Assembly (NCBI RefSeq): GCF_022878925.1
Contig: NZ_CP084627.1
Coordinates: forward strand, 434,001 to 498,000
Source: Caballeronia sp. TF1N1
Lineage (GTDB): Bacteria; Pseudomonadota; Gammaproteobacteria; Burkholderiales; Burkholderiaceae
DNA length: 64,000 bases
Direction: 5' to 3'
This document shows, in pieces, positions 1-11,220 of this stretch. Position numbers and translations under genes: made by a program. Under the pieces are notes generated by a model that was given only the letters and a program-made list of their open reading frames with translations, was not told the origin of the DNA and did no database searches. The stretch's first letter is position 1. Each line of letters opens with the position of its first letter.

Positions 1-1158
1 TTTTTCGGCAACCGATCGACCGATGCCTTTAGCGACCTCGCTAAGCTGAATGTGAATAAAGCCACGACGTGCAACATTACTGCCGATGCGTCCGCTTATT
101 GGGTGCCGCAATTGAAGCGCGCCGCCGGAATAGTGGTCCCCGACTTCCAGAAGACCTACTACCAAAAGAACACCGAGCTCCCGGTCGTCACCGCTATCCC
201 GCAAGGTCTGGAGATGCTCGCCGGCGACCACCACGGAACCGCGGCAAATCCGGCTATTGCATATTTTTGCCAGAATGTAGGCTACATGGCGAATCCGCCG
301 ACGAGTTGTCCCGTTGTGAACGGCAACGCGCAGTTTGACATCGTGATCTATTTTCCGGACTGTTGGGACGGCGAGCACATTAAACCGGATTTCTCCTCGG
401 GCGTTCAGAACATGGCTTACCACAATAACAAAGATGGTTCATGTCCCGAAGCGTATCCGATCAAGATTCAGCAACTGCAATTAAACTTGCAATACACGCT
501 TGGCAATAACGGCGATCTGAACGGCGCGCAGTTGTCGATGGACCCGATCATGGTGAACGGCGTGCTGACGCCGCAATGGGGCAGTTTATATACCGCTCAC
601 GCCGACTTTATCAATGCATGGAAGCCGGATAGCCTTCAATACGCAACCGACAATTGTTCCAATAATGGAAACACCGCGTGCAGCAGCGATATTCCGACCT
701 ACTACGTAAAGTCCAGTTCGGATACGTGGCTTGACTCCGGCGGCACTCCGCACAATGCAGACGAGAAACTGCGCGTAGGTCCGGGCGACATTATTTTCAT
801 GAAGTTTCCGACGCCCGTAATCACGGACTATACCTATCAAACCGCGTTCATTCAGACTCAGGGCGGCGACGTCACCGACTCCACGGCGGTCTACTTGTAC
901 CTATTCGCCGCCGCAACCAATTGGGACGATCAAAACAAGCCACCTACCGGAAGTGCCTGCACGCCGCAGTCCGTTGGCGCTATCTATCTCGACAACGTTA
1001 ATAAACTCCGGATAAATTCCATCGACGCTTACGTCAAGCAGCAAATTGCCGCGAAGGCGTCTGAAATTGCGATCTGCATTAAAAACAACACGAGCAAGGT
1101 CGTCGAATTCAACTCGCGCGAAGTGAAAAACGGCGTGCCTGCACTGTTTTTGAAATAA
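1..1158 (+). CDS. DUF1996 domain protein, 5' truncated by window edge
   Basis: The frame is open from base 1, so the true start is outside the window; 385 residues remain, ending in TAA. The visible part opens with FFGNRSTDAF, then a TTC motif and AYWVPQL, followed by a Cys-rich body. This is the pattern of DUF1996, a family common in fungi and scattered in bacteria, whose function is not known. A GTG at 52 could be taken for a start, but it lies inside the conserved N-terminal part, so I reject it. The N-terminus with any signal peptide is missing; many cysteines suggest an exported, disulfide-bonded protein (inference). Codons such as AAT, AAA and TAT are more frequent here than in the neighbours, which hints at acquisition. 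Confidence 0.75.
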   Translation, partial: FFGNRSTDAFSDLAKLNVNKATTCNITADASAYWVPQLKRAAGIVVPDFQKTYYQKNTELPVVTAIPQGLEMLAGDHHGTAANPAIAYFCQNVGYMANPPTSCPVVNGNAQFDIVIYFPDCWDGEHIKPDFSSGVQNMAYHNNKDGSCPEAYPIKIQQLQLNLQYTLGNNGDLNGAQLSMDPIMVNGVLTPQWGSLYTAHADFINAWKPDSLQYATDNCSNNGNTACSSDIPTYYVKSSSDTWLDSGGTPHNADEKLRVGPGDIIFMKFPTPVITDYTYQTAFIQTQGGDVTDSTAVYLYLFAAATNWDDQNKPPTGSACTPQSVGAIYLDNVNKLRINSIDAYVKQQIAAKASEIAICIKNNTSKVVEFNSREVKNGVPALFLK

Positions 1159-1179
1159 CGCTGGCCGCCACCTAGGCGG

Positions 1180-1875
1180 CTATCGGAGTTCGTTGCCCGG
1201 CGAACGCGCGCCACACGCGCGAAGCACCAGCCGCACGACTTCCTCGGTCTCCTCGTCGAACGCCTTTCGAGTCAGCGCGCGCTTGCCCTTCAGCGCGCGA
1301 ATTTGCGCGTCGAAATCGGCGTAATGCTGAGTGATCGCCCATATCAGAAACATGAAGGTCTGCGGTTCGACAGGCGCAAGCAGTCCACGCGCGATCCATC
1401 CTTCGATTACCGTGACGCGCGTATCGAGCCACGGTTTGACGCGTTCGTTCAACACGTCTTGCATGTGATGGGCGCCGTGAATGATCTCGCTTGCCCAGAC
1501 TTTCGATCCGAGCGGCCGGCGCCGCGACAACTCCATCTTTGCGCGCACATAGCCGCCGATCGCTTCCGCAGGATCGTCGCTGCATTCGAACGTATCCGCC
1601 GCGCGATGCCAGTCTTCGAAGAGGTCTTCGAGCACGCGTCGATAGAGCGCGAGCTTGGTCGGAAAGTAGTAATGCAGATTGGCTTTTGGCAGGCCGGCGC
1701 GCTCGGCGATCATCGCGGTGCTCGCGCCTTCGAGTCCTTTCTCGGCGAAAACGGCTTCGGCGCAAGCTAAAAGGTGAGCCTCGTTGGTCTCGCGAATTTG
1801 TGCCTTGCGCCGCCGCAAAGGCGGAACGACGTTATTGCTTTCTTCGATGCCGGGCGACGCTTCGTCGTGTCTCAT
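1180..1875 (-). CDS. rutR: TetR-family regulator, RutR-like
   Basis: Predicted 231-residue repressor. A TetR helix-turn-helix occupies about residues 35-80 (ASTAMIAERAGLPKANLHYYF), followed by a ligand-binding part resembling RutR, the uracil/thymine-responsive regulator of pyrimidine use. I chose the ATG at 1875 because GGAAGGA sits just upstream; the longer frame to 1932 has only weak alternatives. It is transcribed divergently from the pyrimidine catabolic genes starting at 2228, across a gap holding a perfect palindrome at 2062-2079. The likely role is repression of that cluster, relieved by a pyrimidine. Family assignment is firm; the exact ligand is inference. Confidence 0.85.
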   Translation of the reverse strand: MRHDEASPGIEESNNVVPPLRRRKAQIRETNEAHLLACAEAVFAEKGLEGASTAMIAERAGLPKANLHYYFPTKLALYRRVLEDLFEDWHRAADTFECSDDPAEAIGGYVRAKMELSRRRPLGSKVWASEIIHGAHHMQDVLNERVKPWLDTRVTVIEGWIARGLLAPVEPQTFMFLIWAITQHYADFDAQIRALKGKRALTRKAFDEETEEVVRLVLRACGARSPGNELR

Positions 1876-2033
1876 TGTTCCTTCCGTAGGCCTCGTGTGC
1901 CGCATCGTGCCTGATTTGCGGCGTTCGTGCATGCCGCGCTGTTCTCAATTCTGCATGCCTCAGCAAGTTCGACCAAGTGATGCTGCAGCGCAATGGCACG
2001 CTTCTCGCTCTGTTCGCTTCAACACGAAAGACG

Positions 2034-2062
2034 TTGATTTGCTTATTTTAATCGGCTACAAC
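2034..2062 (+). promoter_or_regulatory. candidate promoter of pyrimidine catabolic cluster
   Basis: TTGATT at 2034-2039 and TACAAC at 2057-2062 are separated by 17 bases; each matches four of six consensus positions. The -10 element touches the palindrome at 2062-2079, which would suit repression by a TetR-type protein. Read from sequence only. Confidence 0.45.
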
Positions 2063-2079
2063 CTGTCCGGTCGGACAGG
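2062..2079. promoter_or_regulatory. perfect palindrome, candidate RutR-like operator
   Basis: CCTGTCC-GGTC-GGACAGG is an inverted repeat with 7-base arms, of a size usual for TetR-family operators. It lies between the divergent regulator and the genes it probably controls, immediately after the candidate -10. Binding by the 1180-1875 product is inferred from position. Confidence 0.55.
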
Positions 2080-2227
2080 ATTTGAAGCGAAGCCGAATGG
2101 CTCGAATGCAGCATCGATCGTACAAGTAAAAGCATGCACCGCGCGCGTGCAAGTCTGCACCCGCCGCGCGCCGGATGCACGAAAAGCAGTCCCCGACATA
2201 CGAAGTTCATCGTAAGGAGCGAGGCGC

Positions 2228-3508
2228 ATGAACGCGATTACGGATGCAATGAGAGAGGCTGGTCTCGACACGTCCATCAAGGTCAACGGTCAACGTCTGT
2301 GGGACAGCCTGATGTCGATGGCGAAGATCGGCGCAACGCCCAAAGGCGGTGTCTGCCGGCTCGCGCTGACCGATCTGGACAAGGAAGGGCGCGATCTCAT
2401 CGTGAGTTGGGCGAAAGAAGCGGGCTGCACGGTGAGCGTCGACCAGATGGGCAACGTATTCATGCGCCGCGCGGGCCGTCATCCCGACGCGCTGCCCGTC
2501 ATGACGGGCTCTCACGCCGATTCGCAGCCGACAGGCGGCCGCTTCGACGGCATCTACGGCGTGCTCGGCGGCCTCGAAGTCATCCGCACGCTCAACGATC
2601 ACGGGATCGAGACGGAGCATCCCGTCGAGGTCGTCATCTGGACCAACGAAGAAGGCTCCCGCTTCGCGCCGGCGATGGTCGCATCGGGCGTATTCGCGGG
2701 CGTGTTCTCGCTCGATTACGGGTTGTCGCGCAAGGACGTCGATGGCAAGACCATCGGCGAAGAACTCGAACGTATCGGTTATGCAGGCGATGTTCCGTGC
2801 GGCGGCCGCAAGCTGCACGCGGCGTTCGAATTGCATATCGAGCAGGGCCCGATTCTCGAAGCCGAGGACAAGACAATCGGCGTCGTCACCGATGCGCAGG
2901 GCCAGCGCTGGTACGAGATCACACTGACGGGTCAGGAAGCGCATGCGGGCCCGACGCCCATGCCGCGCCGCAAAGACGCGTTGCTCGGCGCATCGCGCGT
3001 GGTGGATCTCGTCAACCGCATCGGATTGGATCACGCGCCGCTCGCCTGCGCCACGGTCGGCATGATGCAGGTCTATCCGAACTCGCGCAACGTTATTCCG
3101 GGCCGCGTGTTCTTCACCGTGGACTTCCGTCATCCCGACGACACCGTGCTCGCGAAGATGGACGCCGCGCTGCGCGAAGGCGTCGAGCGCATTGCGGGCG
3201 GCATCGGCCTCACAACCGAACTCGAGCAGATCTTCTACTACGAACCCGTCAAGTTCGATGCCGCGTGCGTCGACTCCGTGCGCGCGGCAGCAGAACGCTT
3301 CGGCTATTCGCATCGCGACATGGTGTCGGGCGCGGGCCACGACGCGTGCTACCTCTCGCAAGTCGCGCCGACGTCGATGGTATTCGTGCCTTGCGTCGAC
3401 GGCATCAGCCATAACGAAGTAGAAGACGCGTCGCAGGAATGGATCGAAGCGGGCGCGAACGTGCTTTTGCACGCCATGCTCGAGCGCGCGTCGGAACCCG
3501 TCTCTTAA
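2228..3508 (+). CDS. Zn-dependent N-carbamoyl-beta-alanine amidohydrolase (M20 family)
   Basis: A 426-residue member of the allantoate amidohydrolase / beta-ureidopropionase / L-carbamoylase group of M20 metallohydrolases. Metal-ligand motifs are visible: GSHADSQPTGGRFDG (His96, Asp107) and TNEEGSRF (Glu141/142), with FELHIEQGP further on. In this setting the likely reaction is hydrolysis of N-carbamoyl-beta-alanine to beta-alanine, CO2 and ammonia, the last step of reductive uracil breakdown. Family homologues act on allantoate or carbamoyl amino acids, so substrate rests on the neighbours. The start is supported by AAGGAG eight bases upstream. First gene of the cluster; a hairpin at 3537-3562 separates it from preT. 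Confidence 0.85.
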   Translation: MNAITDAMREAGLDTSIKVNGQRLWDSLMSMAKIGATPKGGVCRLALTDLDKEGRDLIVSWAKEAGCTVSVDQMGNVFMRRAGRHPDALPVMTGSHADSQPTGGRFDGIYGVLGGLEVIRTLNDHGIETEHPVEVVIWTNEEGSRFAPAMVASGVFAGVFSLDYGLSRKDVDGKTIGEELERIGYAGDVPCGGRKLHAAFELHIEQGPILEAEDKTIGVVTDAQGQRWYEITLTGQEAHAGPTPMPRRKDALLGASRVVDLVNRIGLDHAPLACATVGMMQVYPNSRNVIPGRVFFTVDFRHPDDTVLAKMDAALREGVERIAGGIGLTTELEQIFYYEPVKFDAACVDSVRAAAERFGYSHRDMVSGAGHDACYLSQVAPTSMVFVPCVDGISHNEVEDASQEWIEAGANVLLHAMLERASEPVS

Positions 3509-3536
3509 CGGCTATTCGTCGATGTTTTCCAAAGCA

Positions 3537-3562
3537 CCGTTCGCGTCGTCCCGCGCGAACGG
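3537..3562. repeat. intercistronic hairpin
   Basis: CCGTTCGCG and CGCGAACGG form a perfect 9-bp stem around an 8-base loop, between the amidohydrolase and preT. No T-run follows, so it is more likely an RNA-stabilising or processing element than a strong terminator. Confidence 0.5.
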
Positions 3563-3601
3563 CGGGAATCGCTACGTCCTCATATCGAAGAAGGAACGCG
3601 T

Positions 3602-4924
3602 ATGACCATGAAGATTGCGGGCCACAGGCTCACGCAGGAACAACTCGCATGCGAGTTTTCGGATGTCGCGCCCTTGCTCGATGCGACTGCCGCCGCCGCC
3701 GCGGCAAGCCGCTGTCATTACTGTTATGACGCGCCATGCGTACAGGCTTGTCCGACGCAGATCGATATTCCGAGCTTCATCCGCAAGATCAGTCACGGCA
3801 ATCTCAAAGGCGCGGCCGTCGATATTCTCTCGGCCAATCCGCTCGGCGGCATGTGCTCGCGGGTGTGCCCGACCGAAATACTGTGCGAAGGTAGTTGCGT
3901 ACGCAACCATCCGGGTGACGAGCCGGTGCGAATCGGTGCGCTGCAGCGCCATGCAACCGATTCGGCGATGGCTCGCGGCGAACCCTTGTTCAAGCGCGCG
4001 CTGGAAACGGGACGACGAATCGCGATCGTCGGCGCGGGACCGGCGGGACTTGCGTGTGCGTATCGCCTCGCGCTGGCCGGCCATCAGGCGATCATTTTCG
4101 ATGCGCGCGCCAAACCCGGCGGTCTCAACGAATACGGCATCGCGGCGTACAAGACGGTGGAAGACTTCGCGCAACGCGAGATCGAATGGCTGCATTCGAT
4201 CGGCGGTATCGAAATCAAAACGGGCGTGGCGCTCGGCCGCGATGTGACGCTCGACGAACTGCGCAAGCAATACGACGCGGTGTTCATCGGCTTCGGTCTG
4301 GCGGGTGTGCGTGAGCTGGCGCTGGAAGGCGAGTCGCTCGAAGGCGTGATGAACGCGGTGGATTTCATCGAGCAAGTGCGTCAGGCCGATGACCTCGCGA
4401 GCGTGCCGGTCGGGCGGCGTGTAGTGGTGATCGGCGGCGGCAATACGGCTGTCGATGCCGCCGTGCAAAGCCGCAAGCTCGGCGCGACCTCGGTGACCAT
4501 GGCGTACCGGCGCGGCGTCGAAAACATGGGCGCGACCTGGGCGGAACAGGAGTTCGCGCAGAACAACAACGTGACCATCGTGACGCATGCGAACCCCGTG
4601 CGTCTGATCGGCGCGGACGGACACGTCACGGGCGTGGAGTTCGACCGCGCGGGCGAGCGCTTGATCATCGAAGCGGACATGGTGCTGAAGGCCATCGGGC
4701 AGACGCTCGTGCCGGTGGGTATCGACCGGGAATTGTTGAGTCTCGATGGCGGGCGCATCGTCACCGACGAGAACCGTCAGACGACGCTCGCCAAAGTCTG
4801 GGCCGGCGGCGACTGCGCGACCCACGAAGGACTCGATCTCACCGTGCAGGCCGTGCAGGACGGCAAGCTCGCGGCGGCGTCCATTGGCGCGTCTTTCGAA
4901 CTCACGGCGATCAAGGCCGCATAA
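3602..4924 (+). CDS. preT: dihydropyrimidine dehydrogenase subunit PreT (NAD(P)H/FAD, Fe-S)
   Basis: A 440-residue flavoprotein related to the GltD small subunit. N-terminal cysteines (38, 41, 46, 50, then CSRVCP at about 85-90 and C95/C99) mark the Fe-S region. GAGPAG at about 144-149 is the FAD nucleotide-binding loop and VVVIGGGNTAVDAA, about residue 280, the NAD(P) one. PreT feeds electrons to PreA, which reduces uracil or thymine to the dihydro form. AAGGA lies six bases before the ATG at 3602; the Met two codons later is the only close alternative. Followed by preA after 38 bases, surely co-transcribed. Confidence 0.93.
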   Translation: MTMKIAGHRLTQEQLACEFSDVAPLLDATAAAAAASRCHYCYDAPCVQACPTQIDIPSFIRKISHGNLKGAAVDILSANPLGGMCSRVCPTEILCEGSCVRNHPGDEPVRIGALQRHATDSAMARGEPLFKRALETGRRIAIVGAGPAGLACAYRLALAGHQAIIFDARAKPGGLNEYGIAAYKTVEDFAQREIEWLHSIGGIEIKTGVALGRDVTLDELRKQYDAVFIGFGLAGVRELALEGESLEGVMNAVDFIEQVRQADDLASVPVGRRVVVIGGGNTAVDAAVQSRKLGATSVTMAYRRGVENMGATWAEQEFAQNNNVTIVTHANPVRLIGADGHVTGVEFDRAGERLIIEADMVLKAIGQTLVPVGIDRELLSLDGGRIVTDENRQTTLAKVWAGGDCATHEGLDLTVQAVQDGKLAAASIGASFELTAIKAA

Positions 4925-4962
4925 AAACCCCGCAACGCATTCGATACGGAGCCGATAAAAAC

Positions 4963-6249
4963 ATGGCCGATCTTCGCTGCACTATCGCAGGCATTACATC
5001 GCCGAATCCATTCTGGCTTGCATCGGCGCCGCCGACCGACAAAGCGTATAACGTCAACCGCGCGTTCGAAGCGGGCTGGGGCGGCGTCGTATGGAAGACG
5101 CTCGGACTCGACCCGCACGTGGTCAACGTCAGTTCGCGTTATGGCGCCGTGCAATGGAACGGGCAACGCATGGCGGGGCTGAACAACATCGAGTTGATCA
5201 CCGACCGCCCGCTCGACATCAACCTGAAAGAGATCGCGCAAGTGAAGCGCGACTGGCCGGACCGCGCGCTGATCGTCTCGCTGATGGTGCCGTGCAACGA
5301 GAAAGACTGGAAGTGGATTCTCACGCAGGTGGAAGACACCGGCGCGGATGCGGTCGAACTCAACTTCGGCTGTCCGCATGGCATGAGCGAGCGTGGCATG
5401 GGCGCGGCGGTCGGGCAAGTGCCGGAGTATGTCGAGATGGTCACGCGCTGGGTGAAGGAAGGCACGCAGTTGCCGTGTCTCGTGAAGCTCACGCCGAATA
5501 TCAGCGACATTCGCATGGGGTCGCGCGCGGCGTTCAAGGGCGGCGCGGATGGCGTGTCGCTCATCAACACCATCAATTCGATCGTCTCCGTCGACCTCGA
5601 CCAGATGGCGCCGATGCCCACCGTCGATGGCAAAGGCACGCACGGCGGCTATTGCGGCCCGGCCGTGAAGCCGATTGCGCTCAACATGGTCGCCGAGATT
5701 GCGCGCGACCCCGAAACGCCCGATTTGCCGATCTCGGGCATCGGCGGAATCTCCACCTGGCGCGACGCCGCCGAATTCATGGTGCTCGGCGCGGGCAGCG
5801 TGCAGGTGTGCACGGCGGCGATGCACTACGGGTTTCGCATCGTCTCCGATCTTGCTGACGGCCTCTCGAACTGGATGGACGAAAAAGGCTACGCCACGCT
5901 CGACGACATTCGCGGGCGCGCGGTGCAGAACGTGACGGACTGGAAGTACCTCAATCTCAAGTACGACATCAAGGCGCGCATCGATCAGGACAAGTGCATC
6001 AAGTGCGGGCTGTGCCATATTGCGTGCGAGGACACGTCTCATCAGGCCATTCTCAAGGAGAAGGACGGTAAGCGTCACTTCGAAGTCGTCGATGCCGAGT
6101 GCGTCGGCTGCAATTTGTGCATGCACGTATGCCCGGTCGAGCAATGCATCACGATGGAACGCGTCGATGCCGGAGAGTACGCGAACTGGACCACGCATCC
6201 GAACAATCCGGCGCGTGTCGATGCGGAAGAAGCCGCCAAAGCCGCCTGA
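4963..6249 (+). CDS. preA: dihydropyrimidine dehydrogenase subunit PreA
   Basis: A 428-residue FMN-binding TIM-barrel protein of the dihydroorotate dehydrogenase superfamily fused to a two-cluster ferredoxin domain. The barrel shows NFGCPHGMSERGMG and SGIGGISTWRDAAEF (phosphate/FMN site). The C-terminal part carries CIKCGLCHIAC and CVGCNLCMHVC, the two 4Fe-4S motifs. With PreT it makes the heteromeric dehydrogenase that performs the first step of reductive pyrimidine catabolism in the cytoplasm. Length and domain order are as in E. coli PreA. An NCS1 transporter gene follows after 32 bases. Confidence 0.94.
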   Translation: MADLRCTIAGITSPNPFWLASAPPTDKAYNVNRAFEAGWGGVVWKTLGLDPHVVNVSSRYGAVQWNGQRMAGLNNIELITDRPLDINLKEIAQVKRDWPDRALIVSLMVPCNEKDWKWILTQVEDTGADAVELNFGCPHGMSERGMGAAVGQVPEYVEMVTRWVKEGTQLPCLVKLTPNISDIRMGSRAAFKGGADGVSLINTINSIVSVDLDQMAPMPTVDGKGTHGGYCGPAVKPIALNMVAEIARDPETPDLPISGIGGISTWRDAAEFMVLGAGSVQVCTAAMHYGFRIVSDLADGLSNWMDEKGYATLDDIRGRAVQNVTDWKYLNLKYDIKARIDQDKCIKCGLCHIACEDTSHQAILKEKDGKRHFEVVDAECVGCNLCMHVCPVEQCITMERVDAGEYANWTTHPNNPARVDAEEAAKAA

Positions 6250-6281
6250 ACTCATTGCAACGATCAACAGGAGTTCGTCCG

Positions 6282-9318
<3,037 letters not shown>

Positions 9319-9439
9319 GTGGTTCGAATCGGCCTCGTGTGGCTCGACGCTGCACGGGGCTTGGTCACATCCGAAGCATGTTCACACGCTTGCAAGCATA
9401 ATCCGGCACGCTGTCCTCTTATCCAGCGCTGCCCGAATC

Positions 9440-10216
9440 ATGCCGATGCGAAACCTCCACAAGCTTTGCCTTCTCGCCGTCACGACGGCCTTCTGCACGA
9501 CGCTTTCCACTGCGCGCGCGGCGAATCCGAACGCGCTGTGGGAGATCGTCCACGACTATTGCGAGCCCGCCGCCGAGGGCGCGCCGGTCAAGCAGAAATG
9601 CGCCGACGTAAACCTCGCGGGCGGCTACGCGGTGTTGAAGGATATCGTGGGCGTCGCGCAATATCTGTTGATTCCGACGGCGCGTGTGAGCGGCATCGAA
9701 AGTCCCTTGATACTGGAGCCGCAGACGCCGAATTATTGGCGCGACGCATGGCGAGCGCGCCGTTATGTCGATGACAAACTTCGCCGCTCCTTGCCACGCG
9801 ATCAAGTGTCGCTTGCAATCAACTCGGCAAGCGGGCGCACGCAGAACCAGTTGCATATTCATATCGACTGCCTCGCGTCCGACGTCGCGCAGACGTTGCG
9901 CGAAGTCGGGCCGGGCATCGGCCGCGAATGGGCGCCGTTGCCGGTGCGCTTGCGCGGGCATCGGTACGACGCCATGCGGATCGACGACGCGGATCTTACG
10001 CATACCGAACCTTTTGCGCTGCTCGCGCGTTACGCGGCGCGTCGCGGACAAACGATGGGCGACCAGACGCTGTTGCTGGCCGGCGCATGGTTGCCCGATG
10101 GCAAGCCCGGGTTCTTTCTTCTCAACGATCATGTGCAACCGGGCGACTGGGCTTCGTCGGAAGAACTGCAGGATCACACGTGCGCGTTAGCCGATCGGTC
10201 TATAGAGAAACCGTGA
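9440..10216 (+). CDS. cdh: CDP-diacylglycerol pyrophosphatase
   Basis: A 258-residue protein of the Cdh family, which splits CDP-diacylglycerol into CMP and phosphatidate at the inner membrane. Residues 1-27 look like a signal peptide or anchor ending ARA. QLHIHIDC (His139, His141) is the HIT-like catalytic signature, and PNALWEIVHDYC and NYWRDAW are typical of the family. Met3 at 9446 is an alternative start. It stands alone, 121 bases after the pyrimidine cluster. Assignment is confident from motif and length. Confidence 0.88.
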   Translation: MPMRNLHKLCLLAVTTAFCTTLSTARAANPNALWEIVHDYCEPAAEGAPVKQKCADVNLAGGYAVLKDIVGVAQYLLIPTARVSGIESPLILEPQTPNYWRDAWRARRYVDDKLRRSLPRDQVSLAINSASGRTQNQLHIHIDCLASDVAQTLREVGPGIGREWAPLPVRLRGHRYDAMRIDDADLTHTEPFALLARYAARRGQTMGDQTLLLAGAWLPDGKPGFFLLNDHVQPGDWASSEELQDHTCALADRSIEKP

Positions 10217-10322
10217 CGAAAGAGCAAGAATGACGGCAGGCTGTTTCATTCGGATCACGAAGAAAAATTTTGTGACGCCGCTTGAACGCCTCTTGTCAAA
10301 CTTCTTTCATGTAGTCACGATA

Positions 10323-10730
10323 ATGCACATCGACATCTTGTTCGATCCGCAGAAGGACGCGGCGAACGTCAATCGTCATGGCATGTCGCTGGAACGTACG
10401 CGGGAAATCGCGTGGCGAGAGGTGATGTGTCACGCAGACGCTCGTCGCGACTACGGCGAGGTACGCGAGGTCGGCTTCGTGCCGATAGAAGGGAAAGTAC
10501 ATTGCGTGGTGTTCACGCAGCGAGGCGGCGCATTGCGAATCATCAGCTTGCGTCGCGCCAATAACCGGGAGAATGAGAGATATGAGCGAAGCATCGTACA
10601 GGTTTTACCGCAATACGCCGGAAGAGGAGGCGGAGATCGAACGGGGCATTCAGATGGACCCCGACACCTTCGTCCCTTCAGACGAGTGGTTCGCACAGAT
10701 GAAACCGTGGGCGGATCGTCTGCCGAGTGA
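10323..10730 (+). CDS. brnT: BrnT-family toxin with C-terminal extension
   Basis: A 135-residue frame starting MHIDILFDPQKDAANVNRHG. Residues 1 to about 90 match the BrnT ribonuclease toxin pattern: FDPQKDAANVNRHGMS, then a REVGF strand and LRIISLRRANNRENERYE. BrnT is normally about 90-95 residues; here the frame runs on for some 45 more residues (Gly/Arg-rich, no domain) across most of the downstream antitoxin gene, about 149 bp of overlap. A lost stop codon would explain the tail. The upstream ATG at 10230 is in frame, but the family begins at the Met at 10323. BrnT inhibits translation by RNA cleavage in known systems; activity here is untested. Confidence 0.75.
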   Translation: MHIDILFDPQKDAANVNRHGMSLERTREIAWREVMCHADARRDYGEVREVGFVPIEGKVHCVVFTQRGGALRIISLRRANNRENERYERSIVQVLPQYAGRGGGDRTGHSDGPRHLRPFRRVVRTDETVGGSSAE

Positions 10731-10764
10731 GTCACCCGCCGAGCAGATTGCGCCGCCGCGTTGA
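10582..10764 (+). CDS. BrnA-like antitoxin lacking its DNA-binding domain
   Basis: Sixty residues. The stretch TPEEEAEIERGIQMDPDTF followed by SDEWFAQMKPW matches the N-terminal, toxin-binding half of BrnA-type antitoxins. The usual C-terminal ribbon-helix-helix, which binds the promoter for autoregulation, is absent: the frame ends after SPAEQIAPPR. I saw no continuation in other frames before the hairpin at 10777. The start at 10582 has GGGAG about ten bases upstream; the ATG at 10573 is too close to it. Either a degraded antitoxin or a short variant that neutralises without repressing. Confidence 0.6.
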   Translation: MSEASYRFYRNTPEEEAEIERGIQMDPDTFVPSDEWFAQMKPWADRLPSESPAEQIAPPR

Positions 10765-10776
10765 CGTCCTGCATGT

Positions 10777-10801
10777 GCGACTGACTTCCCCAGTCAGTCG
10801 C
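10777..10801. terminator. perfect hairpin between convergent genes
   Basis: GCGACTGACT and AGTCAGTCGC make a perfect 10-bp stem with a TCCCC loop, between the antitoxin-like gene and the opposing gene at 10813. There is no T-run, so termination efficiency is uncertain, but position and symmetry suit a shared terminator. Confidence 0.5.
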
Positions 10802-10812
10802 GCGGCAACGGG

Positions 10813-11127
10813 TCAATGCGCTTCACGGCTTATCACTCGATGCGCGAACACTCGCGGACCGACGCCTTCGACCCGCGCTTCCGGCATGACCCGTCGCAAA
10901 GTGCGTAATGTGAACGCAAGGTCTTCGCTCGCTACATCGAATTCGAGCCTTAGCGCGCATCCTTCGCGCTGCGCCTGACTGACATATACGCCAAGAGGCG
11001 AGTGAAACAACTGGCGGATGCGTTCGCAAGATGCATCGTCGTTCGCCATGCGGGCGCGCGCCATGATCCGCAACCGCTGACAAGCGCCGCCGTGATGGCC
11101 GGCAAACTGCGCAAGTGTCATATCCAT
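10813..11127 (-). CDS. conserved-looking small protein of unknown function
   Basis: About 104 residues starting MDMTLAQFAGHHGGAC. I do not recognise the family. GGAG lies seven bases before the ATG at 11127, which I prefer to the longer frame reaching 11181. It contains CQRLRIMARARMANDD followed by a mixed helical part and an LRLEFDVASEDLAFTLRTL segment; no membrane segment or signal peptide is visible. It lies downstream of pyrB on the same strand with a 93-base gap, so co-transcription is possible. The sequence shows no relation to PyrI. Confidence 0.6.
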   Translation of the reverse strand: MDMTLAQFAGHHGGACQRLRIMARARMANDDASCERIRQLFHSPLGVYVSQAQREGCALRLEFDVASEDLAFTLRTLRRVMPEARVEGVGPRVFAHRVISREAH

Positions 11128-11220
11128 GATCGGGCTCCATCGCGTCTTTTCTTGATATAAGCATACGCGGGGCCTTGTCAACGCCGTATCAGGAAACAGA
11201 TGCGGCGCGTAAAAATCTCA

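Larger units (their letters stand above)
1876..2227. promoter_or_regulatory. divergent control region, rutR / pyrimidine catabolism
   Basis: A 352-base gap between the RutR-like gene and the catabolic genes. It holds the candidate promoter and palindrome listed separately, and an AAGGAG ribosome binding site at about 2214-2219, eight bases before the ATG at 2228. Part of the gap is AT-richer (about 2033-2060). No further gene is supported. Confidence 0.6.

Noticed and set aside
10230..10322. In-frame upstream ATG giving BrnT 31 extra N-terminal residues
   Set aside because: The family begins at the Met at 10323; the extra residues do not resemble the domain and this part is better read as leader DNA.
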